Shown here: positions 44,656 to 53,774 of the stretch, one piece after another | How the letters are laid out: every line of letters begins with the position of its first letter | Position numbering within the stretch: the first letter of the stretch is position 1 | DNA from: Lachnospiraceae bacterium | GTDB taxonomy: Bacteria; Bacillota; Clostridia; Lachnospirales; Lachnospiraceae | Reading direction: 5' to 3' | DNA length: 64,000 nt | Assembly (NCBI GenBank): GCA_910575605.1 | Contig: CAJTEW010000002.1 | Location: 140,990-204,989, forward strand | Notes under the pieces: model-generated | Databases searched by the model: none | Told to the model about the DNA's origin: nothing | What the model saw: only the letters and a program-made list of their open reading frames with translations | Program-made: the position numbers and the translations under genes

Positions 44656-45567
44656 ATGAATCAGATATTTTATGAGAAGCTTATCAGTATAGTGCCGGAA
44701 AGCAGGGTGCTTAAGGGAGAACCTATGAAGCAGCATACCACATTCCGCGTAGGCGGGCCGGCAGATTTTTTTGTGATGCCGGCGACAAGGGAAGAGCTGC
44801 GGGAGATAGTTATATTATGTAAAGATGAAAAGATGCCTTATTATATCATGGGAAACGGAAGCAATCTCCTTGTATCAGACAGAGGATACCGCGGAGTAAT
44901 TATACAGGTATATAAGGAGATGAGCAGTATTTCGGCGGATGGAAACAGGATAACTGCCAGTGCTGGTGCGCTTCTTTCTAAAATAGCGGGAAAGGCTCTT
45001 GGAGCGGGGCTTGCAGGCTTTGAATTTGCTTCTGGAATCCCGGGAACGCTGGGCGGGGCATGTATGATGAATGCCGGAGCTTATGGTGGAGAGATGAAGG
45101 ATGTTCTTGCGGAGGTGACAGTACTGACCCCAAAGGGAGAGTTTCTTGTTATACCTTCCGAGAAACTTAATATGGGTTACCGGACCAGTATTATTGAAAA
45201 AAAGGGATATATTGTTGTGGAGGCAGTGATAGCTCTTGAATATGGAGAACGGGAGCATATACAGAGATTAATGGAAGAGCTTAGAGTAAGGAGAGTCTCA
45301 AAGCAGCCTTGGGAATACCCCAGTGCCGGGAGTACATTTAAAAGGCCAAAAGGTTATTTTGCCGGAAAGCTCATCGAAGATGCAGAGCTTCGGGGATTTC
45401 GCGTAGGTGGAGCCCAGGTGTCAGAAAAGCACTGTGGATTTGTAATTAATACTGGAGATGCATCAGCGGCGGATATTATGGAGCTTATGAGACAGGTATC
45501 TGAACGTGTAGAGGAAAAATTCGGAGTGCCGCTTGAGCCGGAGGTAAGGAGACTGGGAGAGTTCTAA
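44656..45567 (+). CDS. murB: UDP-N-acetylenolpyruvoylglucosamine reductase
   Basis: 303 residues, flavoprotein of peptidoglycan precursor synthesis. FAD-domain motifs FRVGGPADFFVMPAT and MGNGSNLLVSDRGYRGV, active-site GYRTSIIEKKG and PSAGSTFKRP, and the C-terminal substrate loop LRGFRVGGAQVSEKHCGF are all present. It is type II MurB (lacks the E. coli-type loop). Stop and the rapZ start are separated by one base. Confidence 0.95.
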   Translation: MNQIFYEKLISIVPESRVLKGEPMKQHTTFRVGGPADFFVMPATREELREIVILCKDEKMPYYIMGNGSNLLVSDRGYRGVIIQVYKEMSSISADGNRITASAGALLSKIAGKALGAGLAGFEFASGIPGTLGGACMMNAGAYGGEMKDVLAEVTVLTPKGEFLVIPSEKLNMGYRTSIIEKKGYIVVEAVIALEYGEREHIQRLMEELRVRRVSKQPWEYPSAGSTFKRPKGYFAGKLIEDAELRGFRVGGAQVSEKHCGFVINTGDASAADIMELMRQVSERVEEKFGVPLEPEVRRLGEF

Positions 45568-45568
45568 T

Positions 45569-46450
45569 ATGAGATTTGTGATTGTAACAGGAATGTCAGG
45601 GGCAGGAAAGAGTACAGCACTTAAGATGCTGGAGGATGCCGGCTATTTTTGTGTGGATAATCTTCCTGTTCCTTTAATACCAAAGCTTGCGGAGCTTGTT
45701 GTTGTTCCGGGGGCGGAGATGAATAAAGTAGCGCTGGGGGTGGATATCAGAAGCGGCCACAGTTTTGAAGAGTTGGAACAGGTGCTTTTAGAGCTGGACG
45801 GGGCATCTGTAAAATATGAGATATTATATCTGGAGTCCAGCGATGATGTGCTTATCAAGCGTTATAAGGAGACAAGAAGGTTTCATCCGCTTTCTGGTAA
45901 CAGCGGAAGGGTTGACAAAGGAATTGAGAAGGAGAGAGAGCGGCTTGTATTTCTTAAGAAAAAAGCGGACTATCTTATCGATACCAGTCATATGCTTACA
46001 AGAGAGCTGAAACGTGAGCTGAATAAAATATATGTACAGAACAAGGAGTATAACAATCTGTATATTACCGTATTATCATTTGGGTTTAAATATGGGATTC
46101 CAAGTGATGCGGACCTGGTTTTTGATGTGCGTTTTCTTCCAAATCCTTACTATATAGAAGAGCTGCGTCCCCAGAGCGGAAATGATCCAGAAGTAAGAGA
46201 CTATGTTATGAAAAATGATAAAGCTGGTATTTTTCTTAAGCAGCTTGTGGATATGGTGGAATTTTTAATTCCTAATTATATTATGGAGGGAAAGACGCAG
46301 CTCGTAATAGGAATTGGATGTACCGGTGGAAAGCATCGTTCAGTGACACTTGCAAATGAGCTCTATGAGGCGCTTGAGAAAACGGATAATTATGGTATCC
46401 GTATTGAACACAGAGATATTGGAAAGGATACAATTACAAAGGCAAGGTAG
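45569..46450 (+). CDS. rapZ: RapZ/YvcJ nucleotide-binding protein
   Basis: 293 residues: Walker A GMSGAGKSTALK, Walker B region VALGVDIRSGHSFE, and the C-terminal domain IGIGCTGGKHRSVTLANELY. In Gram-negative bacteria it regulates glucosamine-6-phosphate synthase through small RNAs; in Firmicutes YvcJ is an ATPase/GTPase connected to competence and wall regulation. Gene order with whiA and a Crh-like gene matches Bacillus yvcJ-yvcK-whiA-crh, but yvcK is absent here. Confidence 0.95.
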   Translation: MRFVIVTGMSGAGKSTALKMLEDAGYFCVDNLPVPLIPKLAELVVVPGAEMNKVALGVDIRSGHSFEELEQVLLELDGASVKYEILYLESSDDVLIKRYKETRRFHPLSGNSGRVDKGIEKERERLVFLKKKADYLIDTSHMLTRELKRELNKIYVQNKEYNNLYITVLSFGFKYGIPSDADLVFDVRFLPNPYYIEELRPQSGNDPEVRDYVMKNDKAGIFLKQLVDMVEFLIPNYIMEGKTQLVIGIGCTGGKHRSVTLANELYEALEKTDNYGIRIEHRDIGKDTITKAR

Positions 46451-46459
46451 GAATACTTT

Positions 46460-47341
46460 ATGTCATTTTCGGGGAAGATAAAGGAGGAATTGTCGGAACA
46501 GTATAAGGAGGCAAGACATTGTAACCTTGCAGAGCTTTCGGCAATTCTGCATATGTGCGGGGCATTTTCTGAGGATAGAAACGGGGTGTGCACAGTCAGG
46601 TTTCATTCGGAAAATTTCCAGGTTGCGAGAAAATGCTTTACATTAATGAAAAAAACATTTAATATAAGAACTGATATCGCAATTCGAAGAAACATGGTAA
46701 AGGGAAGTTCCGCCTTTTTTATTTATTGCAAAGGGAAGGAGCTTCTGGCAGTCAGAGATACGATTGTTCAGGCCATGTGCTGTAAAAGAGCCTATATAAG
46801 AGGTGCATTTCTTGCAGCGGGTTCTATGAGCGACCCGGGAAAATCATACCATTTTGAGATTGTGTGTGCCGATAAGGAACAGGCAGAATATCTTAAGGGG
46901 ATGATGAACAGCTTTCAGCTGGATGCAAAGATTGTACAGCGTAAGAAGACATATGTTGTCTATCTTAAGGAAGGTTCTCAGATTGTTGATATTTTGAACG
47001 TCATGGAGGCACACGTTGCACTTATGGAGCTGGAGAATGTCCGGATTTTAAAGGAGATGCGTAACTCCGTGAACCGAAAGGTCAATTGTGAGACAGCGAA
47101 CATTAATAAGACGGTATATGCAGCTGTGAGACAGGTGGAGGACATTGAGTACATCAGGGACACGATTGGTCTGGATAAACTTCCGGATGGTTTAAGGGAT
47201 ACGGCGCTTACACGCCTTGCGAATCCGGAGGCAGCACTTAAGGAATTGGGGAACCTTATGTCCGTACCTATCGGGAAATCAGGTGTAAACCACCGGCTGC
47301 GGAAGTTAAGTGAGCTGGCAGATAAGTTAAGGGAACAATAA
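46460..47341 (+). CDS. whiA: DNA-binding protein WhiA
   Basis: 293 residues, starting MSFSGKIKEELSEQYKEARH. The N-terminal two-thirds is a degenerate LAGLIDADG fold (GAFLAAGSMSDPGKSYHFEI) and the C-terminus a helix-turn-helix (SVPIGKSGVNHRLRKLSELA). Known roles are sporulation control in actinomycetes and cell division and lipid composition in Bacillus. It begins 10 bp after rapZ. Confidence 0.95.
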   Translation: MSFSGKIKEELSEQYKEARHCNLAELSAILHMCGAFSEDRNGVCTVRFHSENFQVARKCFTLMKKTFNIRTDIAIRRNMVKGSSAFFIYCKGKELLAVRDTIVQAMCCKRAYIRGAFLAAGSMSDPGKSYHFEIVCADKEQAEYLKGMMNSFQLDAKIVQRKKTYVVYLKEGSQIVDILNVMEAHVALMELENVRILKEMRNSVNRKVNCETANINKTVYAAVRQVEDIEYIRDTIGLDKLPDGLRDTALTRLANPEAALKELGNLMSVPIGKSGVNHRLRKLSELADKLREQ

Positions 47342-47355
47342 GGAGGAGCAGTATT

Positions 47356-47610
47356 ATGACTAAGAGAACTGTCACGATTCAATCAGAGCTTGATATGGAG
47401 ACACGCCCAGTAGCGCATCTGGTACAGGAGGCAAGTCAGTACTCGAGTATGGTTTGTATCGAGATGGATAATAAGCAGATTAACGCAAAGAGCATTATGG
47501 GGATGATGAGTCTTGCGCTGTCAAAGGGAACTACTTTTACAGTAGTTGCCGACGGAGCAGACGAGGAAAATGCTGTAGAAGGCGTGGAAGCCTTTTTTGC
47601 GGCACATTAA
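47356..47610 (+). CDS. crh: Crh-like HPr protein, Glu in place of His15
   Basis: 84 residues, HPr fold. The active His15 loop of HPr (GLHARP) reads DMETRP here, with Glu at residue 15, and the regulatory Ser46 is kept in NAKSIMGMMS. It therefore cannot carry phosphate from enzyme I, but could be phosphorylated at Ser46 by HPr kinase and act with CcpA in catabolite control, as Bacillus Crh (Gln15) does. The gene place after whiA agrees. GGAGGAG precedes ATG 47356; a terminator follows. Confidence 0.85.
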   Translation: MTKRTVTIQSELDMETRPVAHLVQEASQYSSMVCIEMDNKQINAKSIMGMMSLALSKGTTFTVVADGADEENAVEGVEAFFAAH

Positions 47611-47632
47611 TTGCGTTACATATATGGCAGAC

Positions 47633-47660
47633 AAAAGGGGCATAGAAGATGCCCTTTTTT
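47633..47660 (+). terminator. Terminator of the murB-crh operon
   Basis: AAAAGGGGCAT (47633-47643) pairs with ATGCCCTTTT (47649-47658) with one bulged G, then more T. Confidence 0.8.
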
Positions 47661-47688
47661 AGATACATTTTGCTAAAGGAGGATGCAT

Positions 47689-48615
47689 ATGAAGAGACTA
47701 TTGTTTATCTATAACCCACATGCAGGGAAAGAGCTTTTACGGCCAAAGGTTTCGGATATTGTGGATATATTTGTAAAGGCTGGATATGAGGTGACGATTT
47801 ATCCTACACAGGCTTACAGGGATGCACATAAGAAGATAAGAGAGTATGATGCAAAAACGTATGATCTTGTTGTGTGCAGTGGAGGAGACGGAACGATTGA
47901 TGAGGTTGTGTCTGGCATGATGAAGAGAAAGGAGCGTAATCCTATCGGTTATATTCCCACAGGTACAACGAATGATTTTGCCAACAGCCTGCATATTCCG
48001 AAAGGACTTTTAAAAGCAGCAGACAATGCGGTAAATGGGACGGTGTTTTCCTGTGATGTGGGGCGGTTTAACGACGATACCTTTGTCTATATTGCTGCGT
48101 TTGGACTTTTCACGGATGTTTCCTATGAGACAGACCAGACCATGAAAAATGTCCTGGGGCATCTGGCTTATATTCTGGAGGGGGCAAAACGGATTTTCAG
48201 TGTACCATCCTACAGGGTGAAGGTATGCCATGACGGAGAAGAATTTGAAGATGAATTTATCTTTGGAATGGTTACAAATTCTCGTTCTGTGGGAGGTTTC
48301 CGCAGCATGGTAGGAAAGCAGGTGGTGTTTGACGATGGGCTTTTTGAGGTTACATTAATAAAGAAGCCGGGGAATCCAATAGAGCTTCAGGAGATTATTG
48401 CAGCTCTCCTGATTGAGCAGATAGATACAAAGTATATGTATACATTTAAGACAGGATATGTTACATTTGAGTCCTTAGAAGAGATTCCGTGGACACTTGA
48501 CGGAGAATTCGGCGGGGAGCATGATTATGTTGAGGTAGAGAATCTGAAGCAGCAGCTTGAGATTATGGTGCCAAAGGAGCATATCGAGGAGCTGATGGAA
48601 AAGCAGGATAAATAA
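47689..48615 (+). CDS. Diacylglycerol/lipid kinase (YegS/DagK family)
   Basis: 308 residues from ATG 47689 (AGGAGG ends at 47682; an upstream ATG 47683 is too close). Motifs: IYNPHAGKELL, VCSGGDGTIDEVVSGMM (nucleotide-binding GGDGT), PTGTTNDFANSL, and the C-terminal PWTLDGEFGG. It phosphorylates diacylglycerol or a related lipid alcohol at the membrane. Confidence 0.93.
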   Translation: MKRLLFIYNPHAGKELLRPKVSDIVDIFVKAGYEVTIYPTQAYRDAHKKIREYDAKTYDLVVCSGGDGTIDEVVSGMMKRKERNPIGYIPTGTTNDFANSLHIPKGLLKAADNAVNGTVFSCDVGRFNDDTFVYIAAFGLFTDVSYETDQTMKNVLGHLAYILEGAKRIFSVPSYRVKVCHDGEEFEDEFIFGMVTNSRSVGGFRSMVGKQVVFDDGLFEVTLIKKPGNPIELQEIIAALLIEQIDTKYMYTFKTGYVTFESLEEIPWTLDGEFGGEHDYVEVENLKQQLEIMVPKEHIEELMEKQDK

Positions 48616-48661
48616 TGGACTGAAAAAATTCCGGTAAAAAATTTATACAAAAAATAAAAAA

Positions 48662-48704
48662 GTACTTGCCTATTAAAAAAATGTCTGTTATAATAGGCAA
48701 GTAC
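48662..48704 (+). promoter_or_regulatory. tRNA-Glu promoter inside a perfect inverted repeat
   Basis: TTGCCT (48666-48671), 17 bp, TATAAT (48689-48694) drive the tRNA 37 bp further on. The promoter boxes are overlapped by a perfect 14-bp inverted repeat, GTACTTGCCTATTA (48662-48675) and TAATAGGCAAGTAC (48691-48704). It may double as the lipid kinase terminator or as an operator. Confidence 0.7.
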
Positions 48705-48730
48705 GAGACAAGCAGTAGTACATAATACAT

Positions 48731-48802
48731 GGCTCCGTGGTCAAGCGGTCAAGACGCTAGCCTCTCACGCTGGAATCAGGGGTTCGATTCCCCTCGGAGT
48801 CA
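48731..48802 (+). tRNA. tRNA-Glu (CTC)
   Basis: 72 bases. Acceptor GGCTCCG pairs with CGGAGTC; anticodon stem CTAGC/GCTGG with loop CTCTCAC, anticodon CTC; T loop GGTTCGATTCC. CCA is not encoded. Confidence 0.95.
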
Positions 48803-48809
48803 CTGAATT

Positions 48810-48845
48810 ATCCTCTCAAGAGTTAATCTTTGGGAGGATTTTTAT
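48810..48845 (+). terminator. Terminator after tRNA-Glu
   Basis: ATCCTCTCAA (48810-48819) pairs with TTGGGAGGAT (48830-48839) followed by TTTTTA. Confidence 0.75.
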
Positions 48846-48889
48846 ATTTTCAATAATTAATAATATCAATTATGAAGGAGAGTGAGCAT

Positions 48890-49240
48890 ATGGTTTTATT
48901 TGTAGAATACCCCAAATGTACTACCTGCCAGAAGGCGAAGAAGTGGCTTGACACACATAATATCGAGTACACCTCCCGCCATATAAAGGAGGAGAACCCG
49001 ACAGCAGCAGAATTAAAGGAGTGGCATGAAAAAAGCGGACTTCCTCTTAAGAAGTTTTTCAATACAAGCGGTATGCTGTATAAAAGCATGGCGTTGAAAG
49101 ACAGGCTTCCTGGTATGAGCGAGGAAGAGCAGTATGACCTTCTTTCTACAGATGGGATGCTGGTAAAGCGTCCAATCGTTGTAGGCGGGGATTTTGTATT
49201 GACTGGTTTCCGTGAAAAGGAATGGGAGGAAAGAATGTAG
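48890..49240 (+). CDS. Spx/ArsC-family thioredoxin-fold protein
   Basis: 116 residues from ATG 48890 (AAGGAGAG site; the ATG at 48872 overlaps that site). It starts FVEYPKCTTCQKAKKWLDTH, the CxxC-type ArsC/Spx/YffB active site, and ends with KRPIVVGGDFVLTGFREKEW. It may reduce arsenate or, as a Spx relative, interact with RNA polymerase; the C-terminal pattern favours the ArsC-like YffB/MgsR branch. Confidence 0.85.
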   Translation: MVLFVEYPKCTTCQKAKKWLDTHNIEYTSRHIKEENPTAAELKEWHEKSGLPLKKFFNTSGMLYKSMALKDRLPGMSEEEQYDLLSTDGMLVKRPIVVGGDFVLTGFREKEWEERM

Positions 49241-49277
49241 ATGGACAGCTGTTTACATGGAAAGGAGGAGTTTCGAA

Positions 49278-49718
49278 ATGACACATGCAGAAAAAGCAGC
49301 CGCTTTATTTAGAGAAGGATATAATTGTGCCCAGTCTGTTTTTCTGGCATTTGAAGATATGTACGAAATAGATCATAAGACGGCGGTGCGTCTAAGCTCA
49401 GGCTTTGGCGCAGGCATGGGAAAGCTTAGAGAGGTGTGCGGCGCCCTGACAGGAGCCTTTATGGCTGCAGGTATTCTATATGGCTATGATGATGTGACAG
49501 ATTCAGAGGCGAAAAAGAATACATATGCTGTTATAAGGTATATTGCAGAGCGCTTTGAGAAGGAAAAGGGTACAATTATCTGTCGTGAGCTTCTGGGGCT
49601 TAAGAAGGATGAGGACTTAGAAGAGCCTGCAGTGCGTACAGAGGAATATTACCAGAGCAGGCCATGCATGGGTTTATGTGAGCTGGCAGCCCAGATTCTA
49701 GATGATTATCAAAAGTAG
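49278..49718 (+). CDS. C_GCAxxG_C_C family protein
   Basis: 146 residues from ATG 49278 (AAAGGAGGAG upstream). The defining Cys pattern is visible: GYNCAQSVF, VCGALTGAFMAAG, ICRELLGL and RPCMGLCELAA. The family is a putative redox-active, iron-sulphur or metal-dependent protein of unknown reaction. It follows the Spx/ArsC-like gene by 37 bp, so the two may act together in redox metabolism. Confidence 0.88.
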   Translation: MTHAEKAAALFREGYNCAQSVFLAFEDMYEIDHKTAVRLSSGFGAGMGKLREVCGALTGAFMAAGILYGYDDVTDSEAKKNTYAVIRYIAERFEKEKGTIICRELLGLKKDEDLEEPAVRTEEYYQSRPCMGLCELAAQILDDYQK

Positions 49719-49722
49719 CTTC

Positions 49723-49751
49723 TTGTCTTTTTTTAGACAATGAGTTATAAT
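49723..49751 (+). promoter_or_regulatory. Promoter of the aldolase gene
   Basis: TTGTCT (49723-49728), 17 bp, TATAAT (49746-49751). The -35 box is part of the small palindrome TTGTCT-TTTTTT-AGACAA, which may also end the upstream transcript. Confidence 0.75.
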
Positions 49752-49816
49752 AGAAAAAGCAAAATTATGACAATCGCCAGGAGAGTCCTGACGATGGAAA
49801 ATTGGAGGAGTTAGCT

Positions 49817-50680
49817 ATGTTAGTTTCAGCAAAAGAAATGCTTGAAAAAGCTGTAGCAGGCCACTATGCAGTAGGACAGTTCAACATCAATAACCTTGAG
49901 TGGACAAAGGCTATTCTTACAGCGGCCCAGGAGACAAAGTCACCGGTTATCTTAGGCGTATCCGAGGGTGCGGGGAAGTACATGACAGGCTTTAAGACTG
50001 TACAGGATATGGTTGCAGCCATGATTGATGAGATGGGAATTACAGTTCCGGTTGCTACACATTTGGATCACGGAACATATGACGGATGTAAGAAATGTAT
50101 TGAGGCAGGATTTACCTCTATTATGTTTGACGGTTCCAAGTATCCGATTGAGGAGAACGTTGCAAAGACAAAAGAGTTAATTGAAATCTGCAAAGAGAAG
50201 GGAATGTCCCTTGAAGCAGAGGTTGGTGCAATCGGCGGTGAGGAAGACGGCGTTGTAGGACAGGGTGAATGTGCAGACCCGAATGAGTGCAAGATGATTG
50301 CAGACCTTGGTGTTGATATGCTGGCAGCAGGTATCGGCAACATCCATGGAAAATATCCTGCAAACTGGGCAGGCTTAAGCTTTGAGACTCTTGACGCAAT
50401 TCAGAAGCTTACAGGCGACATGCCGTTAGTTCTTCACGGCGGTACAGGAATTCCGGATGATATGATCAAAAAAGCGATTGATTTAGGTGTTGCTAAGATT
50501 AATGTTAATACAGAGTGCCAGTTGGTTTTTGCAGATGCTACACGTGAGTATATTGAGGCTGGCAAGGATCGCGAAGGCAAGGGATATGACCCGCGTAAGC
50601 TGTTAAAACCAGGCTATGAGGCGATTATTGCTAAAGTAAAAGAAAAGATGGAGTTATTCGGCTCAGTTGGAAAGGCGTAA
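49817..50680 (+). CDS. fba: Class II fructose-bisphosphate aldolase
   Basis: 287 residues from ATG 49817 (GGAGGAG site). Zinc ligands and substrate residues occur in ATHLDHGTYDGC, FTSIMFDGSKYPIEEN, EAEVGAIGGEEDG, GNIHGKY and LHGGTGIPDDMI. It splits fructose 1,6-bisphosphate in glycolysis and also works in gluconeogenesis. It stands between its own promoter and the glnN attenuator. Confidence 0.96.
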   Translation: MLVSAKEMLEKAVAGHYAVGQFNINNLEWTKAILTAAQETKSPVILGVSEGAGKYMTGFKTVQDMVAAMIDEMGITVPVATHLDHGTYDGCKKCIEAGFTSIMFDGSKYPIEENVAKTKELIEICKEKGMSLEAEVGAIGGEEDGVVGQGECADPNECKMIADLGVDMLAAGIGNIHGKYPANWAGLSFETLDAIQKLTGDMPLVLHGGTGIPDDMIKKAIDLGVAKINVNTECQLVFADATREYIEAGKDREGKGYDPRKLLKPGYEAIIAKVKEKMELFGSVGKA

Positions 50681-50701
50681 ATACGTAATCTGAAATTTTA
50701 C

Positions 50702-50730
50702 TTGCCTTTTTCTGGTGATTGAGTTATACT
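50702..50730 (+). promoter_or_regulatory. Promoter of glnN
   Basis: TTGCCT (50702-50707), 17 bp, TATACT (50725-50730). The RNA should start near 50737, ahead of the terminator hairpin at 50749-50782. Confidence 0.75.
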
Positions 50731-50748
50731 AACGGGCGTAGAAAGAAC

Positions 50749-50782
50749 AAAGGCGTTCCACCATAGGATGGAGTGCCTTTTT
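50749..50782 (+). terminator. Leader terminator (candidate attenuator) before glnN
   Basis: AAAGGC-GTTCCA pairs with TGGA-GT-GCCTTT and a T-run follows. It lies between the glnN promoter and the glnN start (50816), so it could end most transcripts early. ANTAR-type antiterminators are known to control glutamine-synthetase leaders in Clostridia; whether one acts here is inference. It could also simply end fba transcription. Confidence 0.65.
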
Positions 50783-50815
50783 TACTGCAAATAAAAGAAA
50801 GGAAATGAGGAAGAC

Positions 50816-52930
50816 ATGAGCGAACCAATCAAAGTAACAGAGATTTTTGGAGAAGATGTGTTTAATGATACCGTTATGCAGGAGCGGCTTCCAAAAAAGA
50901 TTTATAAGGAACTTAAAAGGACAATTGAGGAAGGCAAGGAGTTGGACCTTGCGACTGCGGATGTTATTGCACATGAGATGAAGGAATGGGCAATTGAAAA
51001 GGGAGCAACACATTATACACACTGGTTCCAGCCGCTTACCGGAGTTACGGCGGAAAAGCATGATTCATTTATTTCTGCGCCGCTTCCAAGCGGCAGGGTG
51101 CTGATGAGTTTTTCCGGTAAGGAGCTGATTAAGGGAGAACCGGATGCTTCGTCATTTCCGTCAGGAGGCTTAAGAGCTACCTTTGAGGCAAGGGGGTATA
51201 CTGCGTGGGACTGTACATCACCGGCTTTTGTAAGACATGACGCGGCAGGCGCAACTCTTTGTATTCCTACTGCATTCTGCTCTTATACAGGAGAGGCGCT
51301 TGACCAGAAGACTCCGCTGCTCCGCTCAATGGAGGCAATTAATGAGCAGTCTTTAAGACTCCTCCGACTTTTTGGAAATACGACTTCTAAAAAAGTTACG
51401 CCGTGTGTGGGGCCAGAGCAGGAATATTTCCTTGTAGATGCCGCGAAGTTTCGGGAAAGAAAGGACTTAATCTATACAGGGCGTACACTTTTTGGAGCTA
51501 TGCCTCCAAAGGGACAGGAGTTAGACGACCACTATTTTGGAACTATTCGTCAGAGGATTGCCGGCTTTATGAAGGATGTAAATGAAGAGCTTTGGAAAGT
51601 GGGAGTCAGCGCGAAGACCCAGCATAATGAGGTGGCGCCGGCGCAGCATGAGCTGGCACCTATTTATGCCCAGGCAAATGTTGCCGTTGACCACAACCAG
51701 ATTATTATGCAGACATTAAAGAGAGTTGCCGGCCGCCATGGCATGAAGTGCCTGCTTCATGAGAAGCCCTTTGCAGGGGTAAATGGGTCGGGAAAGCATA
51801 ATAACTGGTCACTGACAACAGATGACGGAAAGAATTTGCTTGATCCGGGAAAAACACCTCATGAAAACGTACAGTTTCTGCTTGTGCTTACTTGTATTCT
51901 TAAGGCAGTTGATATTCATGCGGACTTACTTCGTGAATCGGCATCAGACCCGGGGAATGACCACAGACTTGGAGCAAATGAGGCACCGCCGGCCATTATT
52001 TCTGTATTTCTCGGAGAACAGCTGGAGGATGTGCTTGAGCAGTTAAGAAGCACAGGATCTGCCACACACAGTATAAAGGGTGGAAAGCTTGAGACTGGCG
52101 TAAGAACACTTCCTGACCTTGCAAAGGATGCAACAGACAGGAACAGGACATCACCCTTTGCCTTTACGGGCAATAAGTTTGAGTTCCGTATGGTAGGTTC
52201 CAGAGACTCTATTGCAGGACCGAATGTTGTACTTAATACAATTGTTGCAGAGGCATTTGCAGAGGCCTGTGATGTGCTGGAGGCAGCAGGTGAAGATTTT
52301 GAGACTGCGCTTCATGATCTGATTAAGAAATATGCTGTTGAGCACCAGAGAATTGTATTTAATGGGAACGGATATTCTGAGGACTGGGTAGAAGAGGCTG
52401 AAAGAAGAGGACTTCCGAATCTTTGCTCCATGGTAGAGGCAATTCCGGCACTTACAACAGATAAAGCTGTCGCTATGTTTGAGAAATTTAAAGTATTTAC
52501 CAGTGCGGAGCTTAAGTCACGTGCAGAGATTAAGTATGAAAATTACGCCAAGGCAATCAATATTGAGGCGCGTACAATGATTGATATGGCAAGCAAGCAG
52601 TTTGTTCCTGCTGTTGTGAAATATACAAAAGGCCTTGCAGATACGGTGATTGCAGTTAGGGAAGCAGGTGCAGATGTAACTGTACAGTCAGAGATGCTTG
52701 CGGAAGTTTCTGTTCTTCTCTTGGAAATGAAAAAGGCACTGGAGGCACTGAAGGAAGTGGAGGCAAAGGCAGTGTGCATGGAGGAAGGAAAGGAACGGGC
52801 AGATTTCTATTATTTTGAGGTTGTACCGGCTATGGAGGCGCTTCGTGCACCGGTTGATAAGCTGGAAATGATTGTTGATAAGGAAGCATGGCCAATGCCG
52901 TCCTACGGTGACCTGATTTTTGAGGTGTAG
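50816..52930 (+). CDS. glnN: Type III glutamine synthetase
   Basis: 704 residues, the length of GSIII. N-terminal [20 protein letters not shown], then the conserved [32 protein letters not shown] (metal-binding Glu), [37 protein letters not shown] and [20 protein letters not shown]. It makes glutamine from glutamate, ammonia and ATP. GGAAATGAGGAAG precedes the ATG. Controlled perhaps by the leader hairpin. Confidence 0.96.
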   Translation: MSEPIKVTEIFGEDVFNDTVMQERLPKKIYKELKRTIEEGKELDLATADVIAHEMKEWAIEKGATHYTHWFQPLTGVTAEKHDSFISAPLPSGRVLMSFSGKELIKGEPDASSFPSGGLRATFEARGYTAWDCTSPAFVRHDAAGATLCIPTAFCSYTGEALDQKTPLLRSMEAINEQSLRLLRLFGNTTSKKVTPCVGPEQEYFLVDAAKFRERKDLIYTGRTLFGAMPPKGQELDDHYFGTIRQRIAGFMKDVNEELWKVGVSAKTQHNEVAPAQHELAPIYAQANVAVDHNQIIMQTLKRVAGRHGMKCLLHEKPFAGVNGSGKHNNWSLTTDDGKNLLDPGKTPHENVQFLLVLTCILKAVDIHADLLRESASDPGNDHRLGANEAPPAIISVFLGEQLEDVLEQLRSTGSATHSIKGGKLETGVRTLPDLAKDATDRNRTSPFAFTGNKFEFRMVGSRDSIAGPNVVLNTIVAEAFAEACDVLEAAGEDFETALHDLIKKYAVEHQRIVFNGNGYSEDWVEEAERRGLPNLCSMVEAIPALTTDKAVAMFEKFKVFTSAELKSRAEIKYENYAKAINIEARTMIDMASKQFVPAVVKYTKGLADTVIAVREAGADVTVQSEMLAEVSVLLLEMKKALEALKEVEAKAVCMEEGKERADFYYFEVVPAMEALRAPVDKLEMIVDKEAWPMPSYGDLIFEV

Positions 52931-53044
52931 CCTTAAGGAATGTCTTAAGAAATATATTAGAAAAACTTAATGACCTTGGACTTGGAAAGCGCATGGGAAT
53001 GTGATATTCTAAGTTCAAGGTTTTTGGTTTTAGGAGGATACATC

Positions 53045-53506
53045 ATGACAAAGAGCGAATTTTTAGAAAAGCTTAGACAAGCCCTTGGAAATGATTTGAC
53101 CGGAGCAATCATACAGGAAAATGTTAACTACTATAGCAGCTATATCAGCGAAGAGACGGGAAAGGGCCGTCCAGAGTCGGAGGTTATTGCAGAGCTTGGA
53201 GATCCGTGGGTGCTTGCGCGGACAGTGATTGATGCGGCAGAGGGACGGGATACAGCCGATAGCGGTGCCGGTGATTATGGATATGAGCCGGAGAAAAGTT
53301 ATAGAGGGCAGTATAGAAAGAACGGGCATGTGTACAGCTTCGGGCTTGACGCATGGTGGAAAAAGCTATTGTTAATTCTGGTAATGGTTGGCATAATTAT
53401 GATAGTGGTTTCGATTATCAGCGGTCTTGTAAGCCTTTTGGCGCCGGTTCTTATACCACTAATTATTGTTATGATTATAGTAAGGGCGATTGGAAGGCGG
53501 CAGTGA
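53045..53506 (+). CDS. DUF1700 family membrane protein (HAAS domain)
   Basis: 153 residues from ATG 53045 (GGAGG at 8-9 bp). The N-terminal part, MTKSEFLEKLRQALGNDLTG and ESEVIAELGDPWVLARTVID, is the HAAS/DUF1700 domain found near PadR-like regulators; the C-terminal part holds two adjacent membrane helices. It is usually controlled by a PadR repressor, not present here. A TTGGAA-17-TATTCT promoter lies at about 52983-53011. Confidence 0.85.
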   Translation: MTKSEFLEKLRQALGNDLTGAIIQENVNYYSSYISEETGKGRPESEVIAELGDPWVLARTVIDAAEGRDTADSGAGDYGYEPEKSYRGQYRKNGHVYSFGLDAWWKKLLLILVMVGIIMIVVSIISGLVSLLAPVLIPLIIVMIIVRAIGRRQ

Positions 53507-53529
53507 GTAATAAAGGAATATGATAAAGT

Positions 53530-53560
53530 AAAAGACCGATGGGGGAGCCATCGGTCTTTT
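53530..53560 (+). terminator. Terminator after the DUF1700 gene
   Basis: AAAAGACCGATGG (53530-53542) pairs perfectly with CCATCGGTCTTTT (53548-53560). The following 200 bp are A/T-rich without a gene. Confidence 0.9.
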
Positions 53561-53774
53561 GAGGGGAGTATAAATAATTAATAAGGGGTTGTAGAAAGTA
53601 TTCTCTCTACGTTTTATAGTATAATATAGGCTGATGGAAAATGCAAGAAAAAAATGAAAAAATTTAAAGATAAAAATTTAACAAGAAGTCTTTATTTATT
53701 ATTGTATGTGATTTCGTGGTGTGATAGAATAAATATATATTTTAGAAGTGAAAAAGTGAGGGATGAGAGACATA

